64,000 nt of DNA from Ahaetulla prasina (taxonomy: Eukaryota; Chordata; Lepidosauria; Squamata; Colubridae). Shown in pieces: positions 43,141 to 55,599 of this stretch. The position numbers and the translations under genes were made by a program. Location of the stretch: contig NC_080540.1 of NCBI RefSeq assembly GCF_028640845.1, positions 94,600,061 to 94,664,060 on the forward strand, read 5' to 3'. Every line of letters begins with the position of its first letter. The stretch's first letter is position 1. The notes under the pieces were generated by a model. The model worked only from the letters and a program-made list of their open reading frames with translations. It made no database searches and was not told where the DNA came from.

Positions 43141-43510
43141 GGGATGTTTCGGGTTCAGATGCTTCTGCTCCCTACTTGCCAACGAAGTGATAAAAAAATT
43201 AATTTAAAAAAAATGCACCATGTAAGAGCTTAAAAAAACTGCAAAAACTCGGATGTAAAAGCCAATCCGTGGAGAGAAATTAGAAGAGCTTTGAAGGAAA
43301 ACCCAGACAGCCGCACAGGAAAGTGGAAACCACTGCCAGACGTGTTTCTCAAGCTTAAGAAAAAAACAAAACACAAAAATGAAATCAAAGCTCAGAAGGA
43401 CAGACAATTCCTGCCCAGTATGTAATGCTGTCCTGGCTGGAAGGATTTATAAAACATGGAGGAACCCATAACAATTTCAACGGTGCTGCACCTGAGGTAA
43501 GAAAACTATA

Positions 43511-43905
43511 CAGGTAGTCCTCAGTTTACGACCGCAATTGAGACCCAAATCTATGCTGCTAAGTGAGACATTTGTTAAAGTGAGCTTTGCCCCATTTTAC
43601 TTTTCTTGCCACATTTTGTTAAGCGAATCACTGCAGTTGTTAAATTAGTAACACGGTTGTAAAGTGAATCTGGTTTCCCTCATTGACTTTTGCTTGTCAG
43701 AAGGCCGCGAAAGGGATCGCAAGACCTAGGGATATGGCCACCGTCATAAATGTGAGTCAGTAGCCAAGCATCTGAATTTCAATCGTGTCCATGGGGATGC
43801 TGCAGGGGCCATAAATGTGAAAAACGGTCATAAGTCACTTTTTTCAGTGCCGTTGTAACTTTGGACAGTCACTAAGCAAACTGTTGTAAGTCAAGGACTA
43901 TTCCA
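43511..43905. mobile_element. Dispersed element with CAGGTAGTCCTC ends (probable DNA transposon)
   Basis: The left end CAGGTAGTCCTCAGTTTACG is complemented by GTTGTAAGTCAAGGACTA on the right. The interior (GCGAATCACTGCAGTTGTTA, AGTGAATCTGG) matches the copy at the window end and the piece at 44560. There is no transposase, so it is non-autonomous. Confidence 0.7.
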
Positions 43906-44166
43906 GACCATTATATGTAAAAAAACTGGGTCATTTCTTTTGACCCACAGCACATTCCTTGAACATGTGGAGCTTTGGAATCAACAGTAATCACATCTGT
44001 TGTGACCTAGACATGCATAGGCAAGCTCAAGTCAAAGTTTTCTTAATCTAGTGTGAACAATACTGTATGATCTTCATGCTAGTTTCGTTGGTGTGTTTAA
44101 AGATTATGTATGTAATTGTGTAGCTGTCTGTTCAGACAATCATTTGCACAAATTATATCATTGCAG

Positions 44167-44540
44167 CCTGAGGATGTCATCCCAGGTCCTGTAGAGCAAA
44201 ACTTTGGAGTCAACATTGAATACAGGGGTCGTCTCATCCACACAACACCTCCTGTCCAGGGACTCAAGTGTCGTATTACCGCACAACAGTAAGAAGGATC
44301 AACCAGTGATGATGAAGGATCAACCAGTGATGATGAAGGATCAACCAGTGATGATGAAGGATCAACCAATGCATCCAACAGTTTCATCCATAAAGCCACA
44401 ATCCCTCAGTCAAGAAAGAGGAAAAAGAAGAAGATGGTAGGGGACGAGATACTGAACAGCATCATGACTCTATGTTGGAAGCAACTTCAAATCTATACTA
44501 TAGGGATGTCCCAGTTGAGCCTCATCAACAGCAGGACATA
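44167..44540 (+). pseudogene. Unidentified coding-like segment with 21-bp repeats
   Basis: One frame from 44167 reads PEDVIPGPVEQNFGVNIEY and continues for 41 codons to TAA. Directly after the stop the same frame reads three and a half copies of EGSTSDD, then SRKRKKKKM and DEILNSIMTLCWKQ. The mix of acidic CK2-like repeats, a basic run and a helical stretch looks protein-like. It may be a decayed transposon-encoded protein or a lost exon. I do not recognise the family. Confidence 0.35.
44291..44372. repeat. 21-bp tandem repeat, about 3.5-4 copies
   Basis: The unit gaaggatcaaccagtgatgat is repeated without a mismatch three times, with a partial fourth copy that diverges after gaaggatcaacca. 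Confidence 0.9.
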
Positions 44541-44554
44541 TATATGCGACTTTC

Positions 44555-44700
44555 CTAGCCAGCTTCTGACAAGCAAAGACGAGGGAGGAAGCCAGATTTA
44601 ATGAAAGACTGCATGATGCACTTAATAACTGCAGTGATTTACTTAACAACCATGGCAGAAAAGAACATAAAATCTGGGGCAACTCACTCTTTGTTAGCAA
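44555..44700. mobile_element. Fragment of the CAGGTAGTCCTC-ended element, inverted
   Basis: CCAGCTTCTGACAAGCAAAG, GCAGTGATTTACTTAACAAC and the GGGGCAACTCACT words match the interior of the 43511 copy on the other strand. From 44700 to 45260 nothing else is recognised. Confidence 0.6.
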
Positions 44701-45269
44701 TTGTGGGGTCTAGGAAGAGAGCCTGTGGTATATTCTACTCCCAGAGTTGAGGCAGGCTCCCACTCTCCTGGCCTTCTGAAGGGGAATTAAAACATGGCTC
44801 TGCGTCCTTGCTTGTGGAACACAGAGGAACACACAACCTTGGGCTGGCTGATGCCCTGAGTGGCCTTCCTTCAACTTTTAACTAATCTTAACAGCATTTA
44901 TTTATCCTTGCCTCCTTGTAAAATTTTAATTTTAAAACCTTAACTTTTACATACTGTTCTTATATTTTAATATTTTATTGTACAACCAGTCAGAGTCCCT
45001 ATTTGAGGGAGATTGGCAATTCAAAAATGTGAAAAATAAAGAAGTTCCATCTGCATGCCTACTGAAACTAGCCCATCTGTGCTAGTTGCATTCTTGAGTT
45101 AAAAGCCAGTGACATACTGTAAATATTGCAGGGTTAAAACTCACAGATTGCATTGAAATAAAAGAAAACAGGACTCTGTCCAAAAGTATCATCAAATTTC
45201 TCAAATACGGTATGGAGGCAGGACATTTAGGACATGGTATCATAGCCTATATTGCCAGTTGGGCTAACT

Positions 45270-45401
45270 CACGGGTGTCAAACTCGATTGCATCACGTGA
45301 TGTATTGAGACATCATGATGATTGATGCCTTTGCAGAGCCAGGGTGGTTGTGGCCTGCGCATGATATATCCAGCCCATGGGCTGCCAGTTTGACACCCCT
45401 G
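45270..45401. mobile_element. hAT-type MITE (CAGGGGTGTCAAACT family)
   Basis: The ends CACGGGTGTCAAACTCG and CCAGTTTGACACCCCTG are inverted repeats. The flanks ggctaact and ggctagct form an 8-bp duplication with one mismatch. The stretch 45410-46095 is otherwise unrecognised. Confidence 0.8.
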
Positions 45402-46107
45402 GGCTAGCTGATCTTTCTGTTGTTCAATTTCAGCTAGCAACTACTCCTTACTGATGTAAGGTGGGACTTTTTTCATAGTAGTTGGCAGCCAATTTGGTCT
45501 ATTGCCAACAATTAAGGTTAGACCGGTAAAATATCTTAGTTCTTACAACAATGCAAGCATGTATGTGTTTAGAGAAAACAAATAAGCTTATTTTAAAAGG
45601 TAAAGTTCTTTGTAGACAAATCCAAGGACTGTGGTTGAGAGTAATGTTACCAATTCAGGGGTCATCCAGGTATGGGGAAAAAAAAACCCCATACATTCAG
45701 GTAGATGCAAGGTTGAAAAGTTGTTTGCCAACAGAAGTCTGACTCACAAAATCTTTTATAGCACTGGTTCAGGCATGCCTATTTTCCGAAGTCATGCCTC
45801 TTCTGAGGGACCTCATTGAACACTTTGTTCTACTCATTTAATCTTTATACACATGCAAGGGCTGAGGATCTTTCCAACTTAGGCCTGAATTAGTTTCTGC
45901 AACAGGTGACTGATCACCTCACTGCTCCAGAACTGCAAGCTCATCCTCCCAATAGATCCTGCTCCTTCTGACTCTTATCTGCACCTAGCTGAGAGCCTGT
46001 TGGTTCCTGAGTTGCATGGTCAGAACTTGTTGCATCCTGGTTCTTTGATTTTAAACTCTGACTCATCAATCCAGCCCATAATACCTAGCTAGCTCAACTC
46101 TCTACAA

Positions 46108-47673
46108 CAGGGATCTCCAACCTTGGTCCCTTTAAGACTTGTGGACTTATTTATTTTATTTATTTATTTATTTTATTTTATTTTATTTTTATACCGCCCT
46201 TCTCCCGAAGGACTCAGGGCGGTGTACAGGCAAGATAAAACCAGCAATACAAATCTACAAGTTAAAATATCATTTAAAAAAACTTATTTAAAAATTAGCC
46301 TGAAATTAAATTACCATAAACTAAAAACCCCGTTTAAAAATTAATAAAATTTCCCATTAAAAATCCAATTTAGGCCAGCCCCGCGCGAATAAAGAGATGT
46401 GTCTTTAGTTCGCGACGGAATGTCCGAAGGTCAGGTATTTGACGTAGACCTGGGGGAAGCTCGTTCCAGAGTGTGGGAGCCCCCACAGAGAAGGCCCTTC
46501 CCCTGGGGGCCGCCAGCCGACATTGTTTGGCGGACGGCACCCTGAGAAGTCCCTCTCTATGGGAGCGTACGGGTCGGTGGGAGGCATGTGGTAACAGCAG
46601 GCGGTCCCGTAAGTACCCAGGTCCTAAGCCATGGGCGCTTTAAAGGTCGTAACCAACACCTTAAAGTGCACTCGAAGGCCACAGGCAGCCAGTGCAGTCT
46701 GCGCAGGAGGCGGTGTTACACGGGAGCTACGAGTAGCTCCTCTATCACCAGCGCAGCTGCATTCTGGACTAACTGGAGCCTCGAGTGCACTTCAAGGGGA
46801 GCCCCATGTGAGAGCATTACAGTAATCCAAGCGAGAGGTAGCAGGCGCATGAGTGACTGTGCATAAGGCATCCCGATCAAGGAAGGCGCAACTGCGAACC
46901 AGGCGAACCTGGTGGAAGGCCCTCCTGGAGACGGCCGTCAGATGATCTTCAAGCGACAGCCGATCATCCAGGAGGACACCTAAGTTGCGCACCCTATCCT
47001 TTGGGGCCAATAATTCGCCTCCAACAGCCAGCTGCGGCTGCAGCTGACTGAATCGGGATGCCGGCATCCACAGCCACTCCGTCTTGGAGGATTAAGCTTG
47101 AGCCTGTTTCTCCCCATCCAGACCCGTACGGCTTCCAAACACCGGGACAGCACCTCAACAACTTCATTGGGGTGGCCCGGGGTGGAAAAGTACAGCTGGG
47201 TATCATCAGCGTACTGCTGGTATCTCACCCCGAAACCACTGATGATCTCACCCAGCGGCTTCATGTAGATGTTGAACAGCAGGGGCGAGAGGATCGACCC
47301 CTGGGGGGCCCCACAAGGGAGGCCCTCGCGGTCGACCTCTGCCCCCCTGTCAACACCGTCTGCGACCGGTCGGAGAGATAGGAGGAGAACCACCGATATA
47401 CGGTGCCTCCCACTCCCAATCCCCCCAACCGGCGCAGCAGGATACCATGGTCGATGGTATCGAACGCCGCTGAGAGGTCTAATAGGACCAGGGCAGAGGA
47501 ATAACCCCTGTCCCTAGCCCTCCAGAGATCATCAACCAATGCGACCAAAGCTGTCTCCGTGCTGTATCCGGGTCGGAAGCCGGACTGGAACGGGTCTAGA
47601 TAGCTTTGCTGGCTGAGGGACTCTGAGAGTTGAAGTCCACAAGTCTTAAAGGGACCAAGGTTGGAGACCCCTG
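46108..47673. mobile_element. hAT-type MITE interrupted by a LINE
   Basis: The left arm CAGGGATCTCCAACCTTGGT (46108 on) pairs with ACCAAGGTTGGAGACCCCTG (ending 47673). The exact 8-bp duplication ctctacaa lies at 46100-46107 and 47674-47681. It belongs to the same palindrome family as the copy at 10375. About 30 bases of the left arm next to the LINE are missing. Confidence 0.88.
46149..47603 (-). mobile_element. L2/CR1-clade LINE nested in the MITE
   Basis: The RT motifs FDTIDHGILLRRLGGLGVGG, GSILSPLLFNIYMKPLGEII and YADDTQLYFST are present, but single-base indels split the frame. The 3' hairpin (about 46195-46228) and T-rich tail are on the left. The 5' truncation falls at the GTCTAGATAG junction near 47603. 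Confidence 0.87.
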
Positions 47674-48145
47674 CTCTACAAGATGTGGTTTGTCCATGAG
47701 AATGGGAGAAACCTCACTCCACTAACTTCTGTAAACGGCTTCTCCCTGAAACTATTTTGAGAATATCCATTGCAATAGAAATTTGGCTTAAGATGTTCTA
47801 AGACATCCTGATTTATTTTTTTAGGATTAAATGGATTATAAAAGGCGTGGGGGGGAGAGAGAAAGACTAGGTTCATACTTATTAAAACAATAACTGGCTT
47901 GTAGAAACTTGCATTCGAGTTCTTCATTCTAAAGGTCATGTAAATAAGCAGTGCCCATTTCATTTATTTTCTTCACCGTCTAAAATTAAATTTGTCTTAG
48001 GATCCCCATTATGTCCACTGGAGTAAATAATAAATATGAAATTTCAGAGGCAACAAGCATCAGGACCAAGACTGCAAATGATAAATCTTTATGTTGAATA
48101 AACTGCCCCAGAGCAACCTGGGAAAATCAGACTTGGCATTTAATG

Positions 48146-48268
48146 AGGAATGGGGAACTATGGCCCTTTTATGACTTGCGGACTTCCAACTCCCAGAATT
48201 CCTGAGCCAGCATGAAATTCTGGAAGTTAAGTCCACAAGTCATAAAAGGGCCATAGTTCCCACTCCTG
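48146..48268. mobile_element. Palindromic hAT-type MITE
   Basis: AGGAATGGGGAACTATGGCC pairs with GGCCATAGTTCCCACTCCTG. The flanks atttaatg and atttagtg form an 8-bp duplication with one mismatch. It is older than its relative at 10375, with more mismatches between the arms. Confidence 0.82.
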
Positions 48269-48276
48269 ATTTAGTG

Positions 48277-50100
48277 CAAAAGACCTGTCCCAATAGGTTT
48301 CCATAAAATGTAGGGAGGGGGCCTGTGGATCACAGCTTCTAACGTGAGCCAACTCTCTTATTATTCCCAGGTCCACCAAGAATGTTTGGTGAGGAAGCAA
48401 TGGATGCTGGCTGAATTTCATTCCATCTGCATATTGTTTGGAATCCTCCAGAATAAAATGCCCAATTTTGTTCCCTTCAGGGACATCTGTAGTCAAGATG
48501 GGGATTGATGGCTGCCCTCCAGACTGTAGGCACAAATCATTTTAGGCTGTACTTATTATTTGAATCAGAAATGTTTAGCCCCGTTAAAGGTAAATACTGT
48601 GTTAATTGCTTTTTTTGGTGAGAAATTAAAAGGCTTAGATTTCTTGTATCCTATTTTTCTTTGCTGGCACTAGTTAACCTCTATTATCATAACTGTCTTT
48701 TATTTTTTAAACGCTTATAATATGAAAGCCTTTAGCTTTAAAATAAAGATTAAAACATTAGAATTAAAAATTTAAAAACTTAAAAGTATTATTTAAAAGA
48801 ATAAAATACAAGAAAAAGAAAAAACACTTATGAAAAATTTTGAAATATCAAATTTATAAATAAAATGTGTATAGGTTAATAACAGTTTGCTGGAATGATC
48901 AATAACAAGAATGAAATACAGTATATGAAATTTAAAAGATGCAAGAATAAATTTTAAAAACCAATCACCCCTCAAGGGGAAGATTACTATAACTGATAAA
49001 CTGAAACTCAGACAAGTAGGTAGTTATTTAGGTAAATATAGAAATTCCCTCCTGCTGTATAATTAAAACAGAAAATTAACAAAGAATATTGTGCAAAGTT
49101 AACATGTTTTTAGGCTAACATCATTCAAAATGTTGACTAACTTTGCAGTATTTCTCTTTGTGAGAATCAATCTAATTAAATCTGTATTGATTCACAATCA
49201 GGCAAGCAAGCACTGTGCAGCCATAAGGCGTCTGTATTATTTTAATGGGCGAACTCCAGGTGCTACTTTATCTTCTCAAAGAATTATTCCCTCCTGAAGA
49301 ATTATTTCCATCTCTTTCCTTGCCTTCCGGTGCTATATTTATCTTGCCAGAGAATAAGTAGCCTTATTTATATTTGCTTTGTGATTTATGGTCCAGAGGC
49401 TTTTTAAGGCTGCCTTCTGCATTTGAATGTTCAGCAAGCATCTCTCTTTAGCTCAATCTGTGCCAAGAGGAAGCTTGTCATGGCTTTTAAAAACAGTCTG
49501 GTTCATAGTGAGAATTTACTTAATTCTGCCTTTTGTGAAACAAGGCTGAAGTATTTTTAGATATTGATCACATTTGGCAAGTCAGTTCTCTAGAAACAGG
49601 GCAGAGTGAGGAATATTCTAATCAAAATATCTATGTGTCTCTCTGTGTAGACCCACGTGCATATGTTTGCAAGGAAAATAGAATAACATGCAAGATACTG
49701 CTTAGTGTGGATTGCAGGAGCTTAATACATGTAAAAGATGAATGAATCTTTTTTAACCTTTCTTATCCAATGGAAAATTGGAAAAAAAAAGGAAATGTGA
49801 GAGTGTCTAAAATTATTCAGTCCGCTTACAATTTGTGCAAGAAAAGCTGGAATACAAAAAATACTTGCATTTAATTTTTTAAAAAATAGGGTTTTGAGGT
49901 CCTGGACTGATCCTGCTCCAAATTTATATAATTTTGTGTGTTTCGGTGGCCCTGCAATTTTTTTGTTCATCATAAGCTTTGCAAATAGAAGCCTTCTTAT
50001 ATATTTACATCTGTATGTCTGTTGTCCAGAAATTCAGGCAGTGTATGTAAGGGACTTCTCTGAAGTCATTTTATTTTTCTCCCCAACAGCAAGCTGTAAG
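48277..50100. other. Intergenic DNA, nothing recognised
   Basis: AT-rich sequence without coding frames or clear repeats. Confidence 0.5.
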
Positions 50101-50103
50101 GTG

Positions 50104-50160
50104 GTTTATTTATTTATTTATTTATTTATTGTTTGTTTGTTTGTTTGTTTGTTTGTTTGT
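50104..50160. repeat. (TTTA)n then (GTTT)n microsatellite
   Basis: Six to seven TTTA units pass directly into about eight GTTT units. Confidence 0.9.
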
Positions 50161-50711
50161 TATTAAATAGATATATATGGTTGCCCAGCTCACACACTGT
50201 AACTCCAGGTGACATACAGGTGGCATTCAAAGTCTGAAGTGAAAGATAATGGCTGGCCAAAATCTATTATTAGGTCTATTATTAAGTAAAATTTTAAATT
50301 TAATTCTCTCTCTGGGTGTTTTATTACATGGTAACTATTTATTAAATTTGCCACATTTACTCTTGAAATGAAATATAGTATTCTTCAAATATCAATATCC
50401 AAGAGTAAATAATAATAGTAGTATATCCAAGAGTAGATAATAATAGCAACGATAACAACAAAACAGTCATGGATATGCCAAATAAATGCAAAAACTGCAG
50501 TGCAAAAGAATAACAAAAAGAGCAAAGGGATTACTAAAGGGTCGGGTTATAAAGGAACATTTTGTTATTTGAAAGTATCTATTTTTTTTGATAACCCAAG
50601 ATTTTAAGCTTGATCATCATTACATGATTCCATTATGAGGAATTGCGTCCCACTTGCTTGCATCCAGTGATAAAAGAGTTGTGACATAATATAAAAGGGT
50701 ACTAAAGTAAT

Positions 50712-51765
50712 ACAGGTAGTGTTCACTTAATGAACCTAATTGGGACCAGACTTTCCCAATTAGGAAATGCCAAGCAAAGTGGTTCTTGGGGGGCGGGGGG
50801 GCGGGAATTGCATTCCTGAACAGCTTAGTGACAGCAGTTCAAGTAGTCCTAGTTACAATAGTTAGACCAGGATCACACTAACCTTAGATGAGGACTTTAC
50901 ATTTCTCCTTTTTTGCAGTGTTGGCTTCTTTTTCAACTCTTTCCCACCCACCCACCTACTTCCTCCCATCTCTGCCATTTTCGACCCCTGGCACCCCCGC
51001 TACCCTTCACTCAAACCAACACTTTGCCTTGAACCCCGCTGGCCTGCACTTTGCTGCCCCTGCCACTTCTCATGGTTCTGACCAGGCCCCAACCCTATTG
51101 GCCTTTTGTGAAGTTCTAAAAACATGGCTATAGTCCTGAGCCTAGGGTGCTACATTTATTATTATTTATTTATATTTTTACACCGCCCTTCTCTATGGAG
51201 ATTCTCAGTCATGCAGGTTGCGGTTGTCCCAAAGGTGTCCCAAAGGTGCTTTTTCAAAAGGCAGTTCATTCAGAACTGAAGAAGCTTCTTGGATGAGAGG
51301 CGAAACGCCTTCGAGCAAAAACAAAGAAGCCTCGTTATGTTTTGAAAAAGCACCTGTGGGACGTACGTTTTGAACTGTGAGCCGTCCAGAGTCATTTGCT
51401 GTGATGGGAAATCAAATCATGTGGTAAATAAATAAATAGCAAAAGGAAGAAAGTGGCAAAGGTGAGTTGAGGGCTTCAGGGGGCACCAAAGGCAGCAGAG
51501 TGCAGTGTGACAGGCCTAGTACAGGGCAGGCAGCAGAAAGCAAGGCAGTCAAAATGACAGAGATGGAGGGGAAATAAGTGGGGGAAGGAGTTGAAGCATA
51601 TGTTGATGCCATAAATGTGGATAGGCTGCCAAGCATCTCATTTTGATCATGTTACTGTGCAGGCACTGCAGTAACTTCCAGGACCTGTACTATTTGCTCA
51701 ATGCTGTGGTAATTTGAATGGTCATTGAACAAATGGTTGTTAAGCAAGGATTACCTGTATTAGCT
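50712..51765. mobile_element. Possible CAGGTAGT-ended element split by inserts
   Basis: The start ACAGGTAGTGTTCACTTAAT and the end GTTGTTAAGCAAGGATTACC resemble the two ends of the family seen at 43511. Between them lie a C-rich stretch, an L2-type 3' end (about 51150-51190, CACCGCCCTTCTC) and a segment with GATGAGAGGCGAAACGCCTT. That they form one element is an inference. Confidence 0.4.
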
Positions 51766-52114
51766 GATTGCAGTTGAATGAGAAAAACAACTAATTTAAA
51801 GCCCAGCAATTACAACAACAGCACACTGTGCCCCCACCCCCCAAAGATAAGGATGGCATCCTCTTTCCTACGGTTCTGGAAAACCTGACCTCTGAGGGGT
51901 GATGTTTATTATCTGTTTAAAGTCCCTGCTTTATTCTGTTGGTTTTTGGGGTTTTTTGGGCTGTCCGTCTGATTTAATGTTATTAGCTGTTTTCATGAAG
52001 TGTTTTTTCCCCCCCTAGTTTGGCGTGTTGTGCAGAGTCCACTGAAGTTGGGAAGCTGGTATATTTAAATAAATAAATAATAAATTAATAAATGATAAGC
52101 ACAATGTTCCAAGG

Positions 52115-52205
52115 AAGAATCATAAAATCACAGAAATGGAGAATTGAAGGCACATGGATCACCCAGCCTAACTCCCTGCAGTTAAACCATCCATGAAAGG
52201 TGGCT
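52115..52205 (-). mobile_element. Old CR1 3' fragment
   Basis: AATCATAAAATCACAGAAAT and GATCACCCAGCCTAACTCCC match the reversed CR1 3' end known from birds and reptiles. The rest of 51766-53600 is unrecognised. Confidence 0.5.
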
Positions 52206-53604
52206 AGCCAATCTGTTTTCCCAAAAAAAAAAAATTAAAAAAAAAATGAAGAATAAAGATAAATTCCTAGTGCATTTAGGAGAGGTGCATTGTTTTCAAA
52301 CACCTTGGGAAAAATACAGCTTTCAAAACTTTCAAGTGATGAAATCCAAGAAGCAGATTAATATTCAGAAGACTTATAAACTATAATTATTGTAGCAGCA
52401 CTCTATACGCCACTTCAGCAGTTCTAAATTGGAATGCAGGTAAGGGTTTGGCTGTTCATACTTGCAGACAAACATGTGATATTTGATTCTTTTTATTGAT
52501 ACGTCTTGCAGCAATTTGCTAAGCAATCCTCATTAGCTTTGACCCGAACAACAGCTAAATTTTCTGAATTCCTTTGAGTAGTGTCCTCTAGTCTTCTAGT
52601 CCTCTAAGGAATCAGGAAAAATGACCACGCTTGAAAAAGATGACCAGTTTGATTATCAAGAACTGCCATTTTCTTTTTTATTTTTGTGAGATATTTTGCC
52701 ATTCATTTTGAAACCAAAACGTTTCTTTCCTTCTCCAGACCCGTCTTCCTACACACTGCAGGTTTCCAGATGGGCAGCTTTGGAATGGAATTAGGTGGCA
52801 CAACGGGGAAAGCTGAAGCAGATACATACCTTCTGTGAAGCTTTGCCAGCATGCACACCCAGGCATTAATGGAATGACAGCCAACCCGCTCTAAAATCTG
52901 CTGGTCCAGTTCCAGGATCAGCAGCTGCTGAATAACCAGAGAAGACATGCTTAGGATTCTATTCAACTGCACTAACGTGGTCATAGACCTGCAACCACAG
53001 ACCTGTAGGCAAATCCACCAACATGGTCAAAAGTTGGCTATGTCTCCACTCAAGAAATTAACTTTCTCTGGAGCAATGGTTCCTCAGGCTTTCAAGGTTT
53101 ATTACTTAACCAGAGCCTGAGAAAATTGATTAAGGTTCAAAAAAACCTTCAATAGTTCAGCAGAGACTCTGAGTGCATATGGAAGATACAGACACAAAGG
53201 GTGGTCAAATAGCTGAATTGTGGGACGGTCTTGAAAATTTCGAATAGCGAGCTAGAATTAAGTATTCCTTCTTTCCAGAAGAAGGGAAGTAAGAAGTAAG
53301 TAAGAAGTAACTATTCTCTTTTTTCCCCCCAGAAAGCACAAATCCCTCGGAAGAATGTTTCTGATGTTTCTGTTCATGGAGATCAGTGCAGGGCGTGGTA
53401 AAGCGCTGAATAGCTTTTGTTTTATGATAAGATGCAACTTTGGATGGGTGCCAATACCATCTAATTATGAACTACATTGTAGTTTTAGTGCCAAACTCCG
53501 TATTTCTTATATTTCTGTAATAAGCAAGTCTTCCCACTTGAAAAATCTAGTTTATTAACCCAGTTCCCCAGATTATTTCATTTCCTGCTCTTTTTTAAAT
53601 AAAA

Positions 53605-53880
53605 TAAATAAATATATAAATAGAATAGAATAGAATTTTTATTGGCCAAGTGTGATTGGACACACACAAGGAATTTGTCTTGGTGCATATGCTCTCAGCG
53701 TACATAAAAGAAAAGATATGTAAAAGAAAAGAACAACCCTAAGTGAAATAATAAAAGAAAGTGCAAACTAAAAATAAGAAAAATGGAATAAAAAGCTCAA
53801 GAAAGCAAAAGAGAAAGAAAAATAGAAGGAGGAAAAAAGAAAGGAAAAAAAACTACGAAAGCAACTTCCCACCCTTATCA
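53605..53880 (-). mobile_element. Snake-type CR1 LINE 3' end
   Basis: ATAGAATAGAATAGAATTTT is the reversed ATTCT tail. TTGGCCAAGTGTGATTGG and TTGGTGCATATGCTCTCAG follow, the complement of the 3' UTR seen at 4.4 kb. An A-rich run continues to about 53860. From 53880 to 54760 nothing is recognised. Confidence 0.75.
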
Positions 53881-54764
53881 CAGCAAGTATAAACAATGTC
53901 TCTATTTCTTCACCTCTTCTTAGTTTTACAATTAACAATTATCCAGCTTAGTTTGGATAGGCTCTTTGGAGTCAAATGAGAAGGGAGATGAAGAGCATTA
54001 AACTATTGCTTGCATGTGATACTTCTAGGAATGATAAAAAGAAGCAGCAAAGAGAGAAGAGCTTTTCTTGGAAAAACCCTTGAACATAAATTGAGAAAAG
54101 ACTTAAGAAGCCAACCCTTGTACTCATTTTCTACTTGAAAATTACAACCTCCAGAAGTGCATTGTGGGGAAAGATGGTTAAAAAAGAAAGAAAGAAATAG
54201 AACAGAACATAAGTTAAGCTAGAATCAGCAATCAGTTTGGGCAAGTGATTGTATTTTAAGTTAGTAGTAGTAGGAATTCTTACAAATGGATTGGAAGGGG
54301 TGGGGGGTTGCTATAAAAATTGAAACTGGCAAGTAACATCCAGAGGTTCCCAGGCTAGGAAGAACCATTATGTAATACTGTCTCAGTCTTTGTACTTCGT
54401 AGTAGGCAATCAACTGTTGCATTTAGGGCTTTCGTTTTGTTTCCAATAAGGATTCTAGTCTGGTTGGTCATGTCTGAATTTTCTGCCAAGTCAAGCCCAG
54501 CTGGATTAAGTGTCTGGAGAGCAGTGATTTACTATCAAGCTCTAGTGTGAAGCCCAATTATGGCCTAGGCAAAATGGCTCCCAGAGTAGCCCCAATCCAT
54601 ACTAAAATACCCATTTACAGAAGATAACTAGAGAAATTTCTTATACTTCACAATTAGATTTGTTTTTCTAACTATTCCTATTTTTAAAAATAGGAATAAC
54701 TATCAGATATCTTTGGGAATCTGTTTCTGGACAAAATTTGGCACGTTCCTCATACAATGAAGTA

Positions 54765-55090
54765 TTTATTTCAATTTATTTTATTGATTAAATGCCACCC
54801 ATCTCCCCTGCAAGGTGACTCTGGGTGTCTTTTTTCAATTGATTTCCCATTTGGTCAGAGGGGGTACAACGGCCAACAGCAGGAGACAAATGGGAGATCA
54901 TGAGTACAAATCCCACCTTAGCCATGAAAGCCAGCTGAGTGACTTTCATGGCTGAATGCCAGCCATTCTCTCTAAGTCCAACTCACCTCACAGGATTTGT
55001 GTTGTAGGGAAAATAGGAGGAAGAAGGGTCTGTTTGCTGCCATGAATTACATGTGAAACTAACAAAGGTAGGATAGAAATAAATAAAATA
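54765..55090 (+). mobile_element. Old L2 3' end followed by a tRNA-type SINE fragment
   Basis: TGCCACCCATCTCCCCTGC (about 54792) is a decayed reversed L2 terminal hairpin. From about 54850, GAGTACAAATCCCACCTTAG resembles a B-box, and CCAACTCACCTCACAGGATT plus an AAATAAAATA tail suggest a tRNA-derived SINE. Confidence 0.45.
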
Positions 55091-55124
55091 TGTTTGTGCA
55101 AATGCTGTTCTCGTCATAGCAGTG

Positions 55125-55395
55125 CAACCCCATCCAGAACTAAAGATGGCAAATTCCCAGTATCAGGAAGTTCTTCCCAACACAGCAACTCAGTCTTGTT
55201 AGGTTGAAACCTATTCTTCTCCATCCAAACTTCCACAGCCTTTGAAGGCATCACTTGGTCAGCATGGAGCAGAGTATCTGAGTATCATTAGCACACTGAT
55301 GTTACTAAATGTTAAATAGGAGCTGGAAGAGTATTGAGCATTGAGAAACCCCCATAGGAAAGGTTGTCATTTTTGACAGTCTCTTTTCACATTCA
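55125..55395 (-). mobile_element. Old L2-clade RT fragment
   Basis: On the minus strand it reads MGVSQCSILFQLLFNI and then CANDTQILC, clear decayed forms of GVPQGSILSPLLFNI and YADDTQLYF in the younger copies. The catalytic Tyr-Ala-Asp-Asp is lost. Confidence 0.6.
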
Positions 55396-55599
55396 TTTAT
55401 TCTTAATGGTTTCTTTAAATTTGTTCCATAATTCCACTGATTCCTACCAATGGCATTTAGGATTTCAAAGCAATTTCTGATGTTCTCCTTGAAAATAGAA
55501 TCATCTATTACAATGTCATGAGCACACAATAGATTTAAGCTTAATGTTAACCGCTCCAATCTTGATTGCAGAAAATATGACTTCAGTAACAGAGTTGTT

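Noticed and set aside
44291..44372. CRISPR-like array
   Set aside because: Direct 21-bp tandem repeats without spacers in vertebrate DNA.
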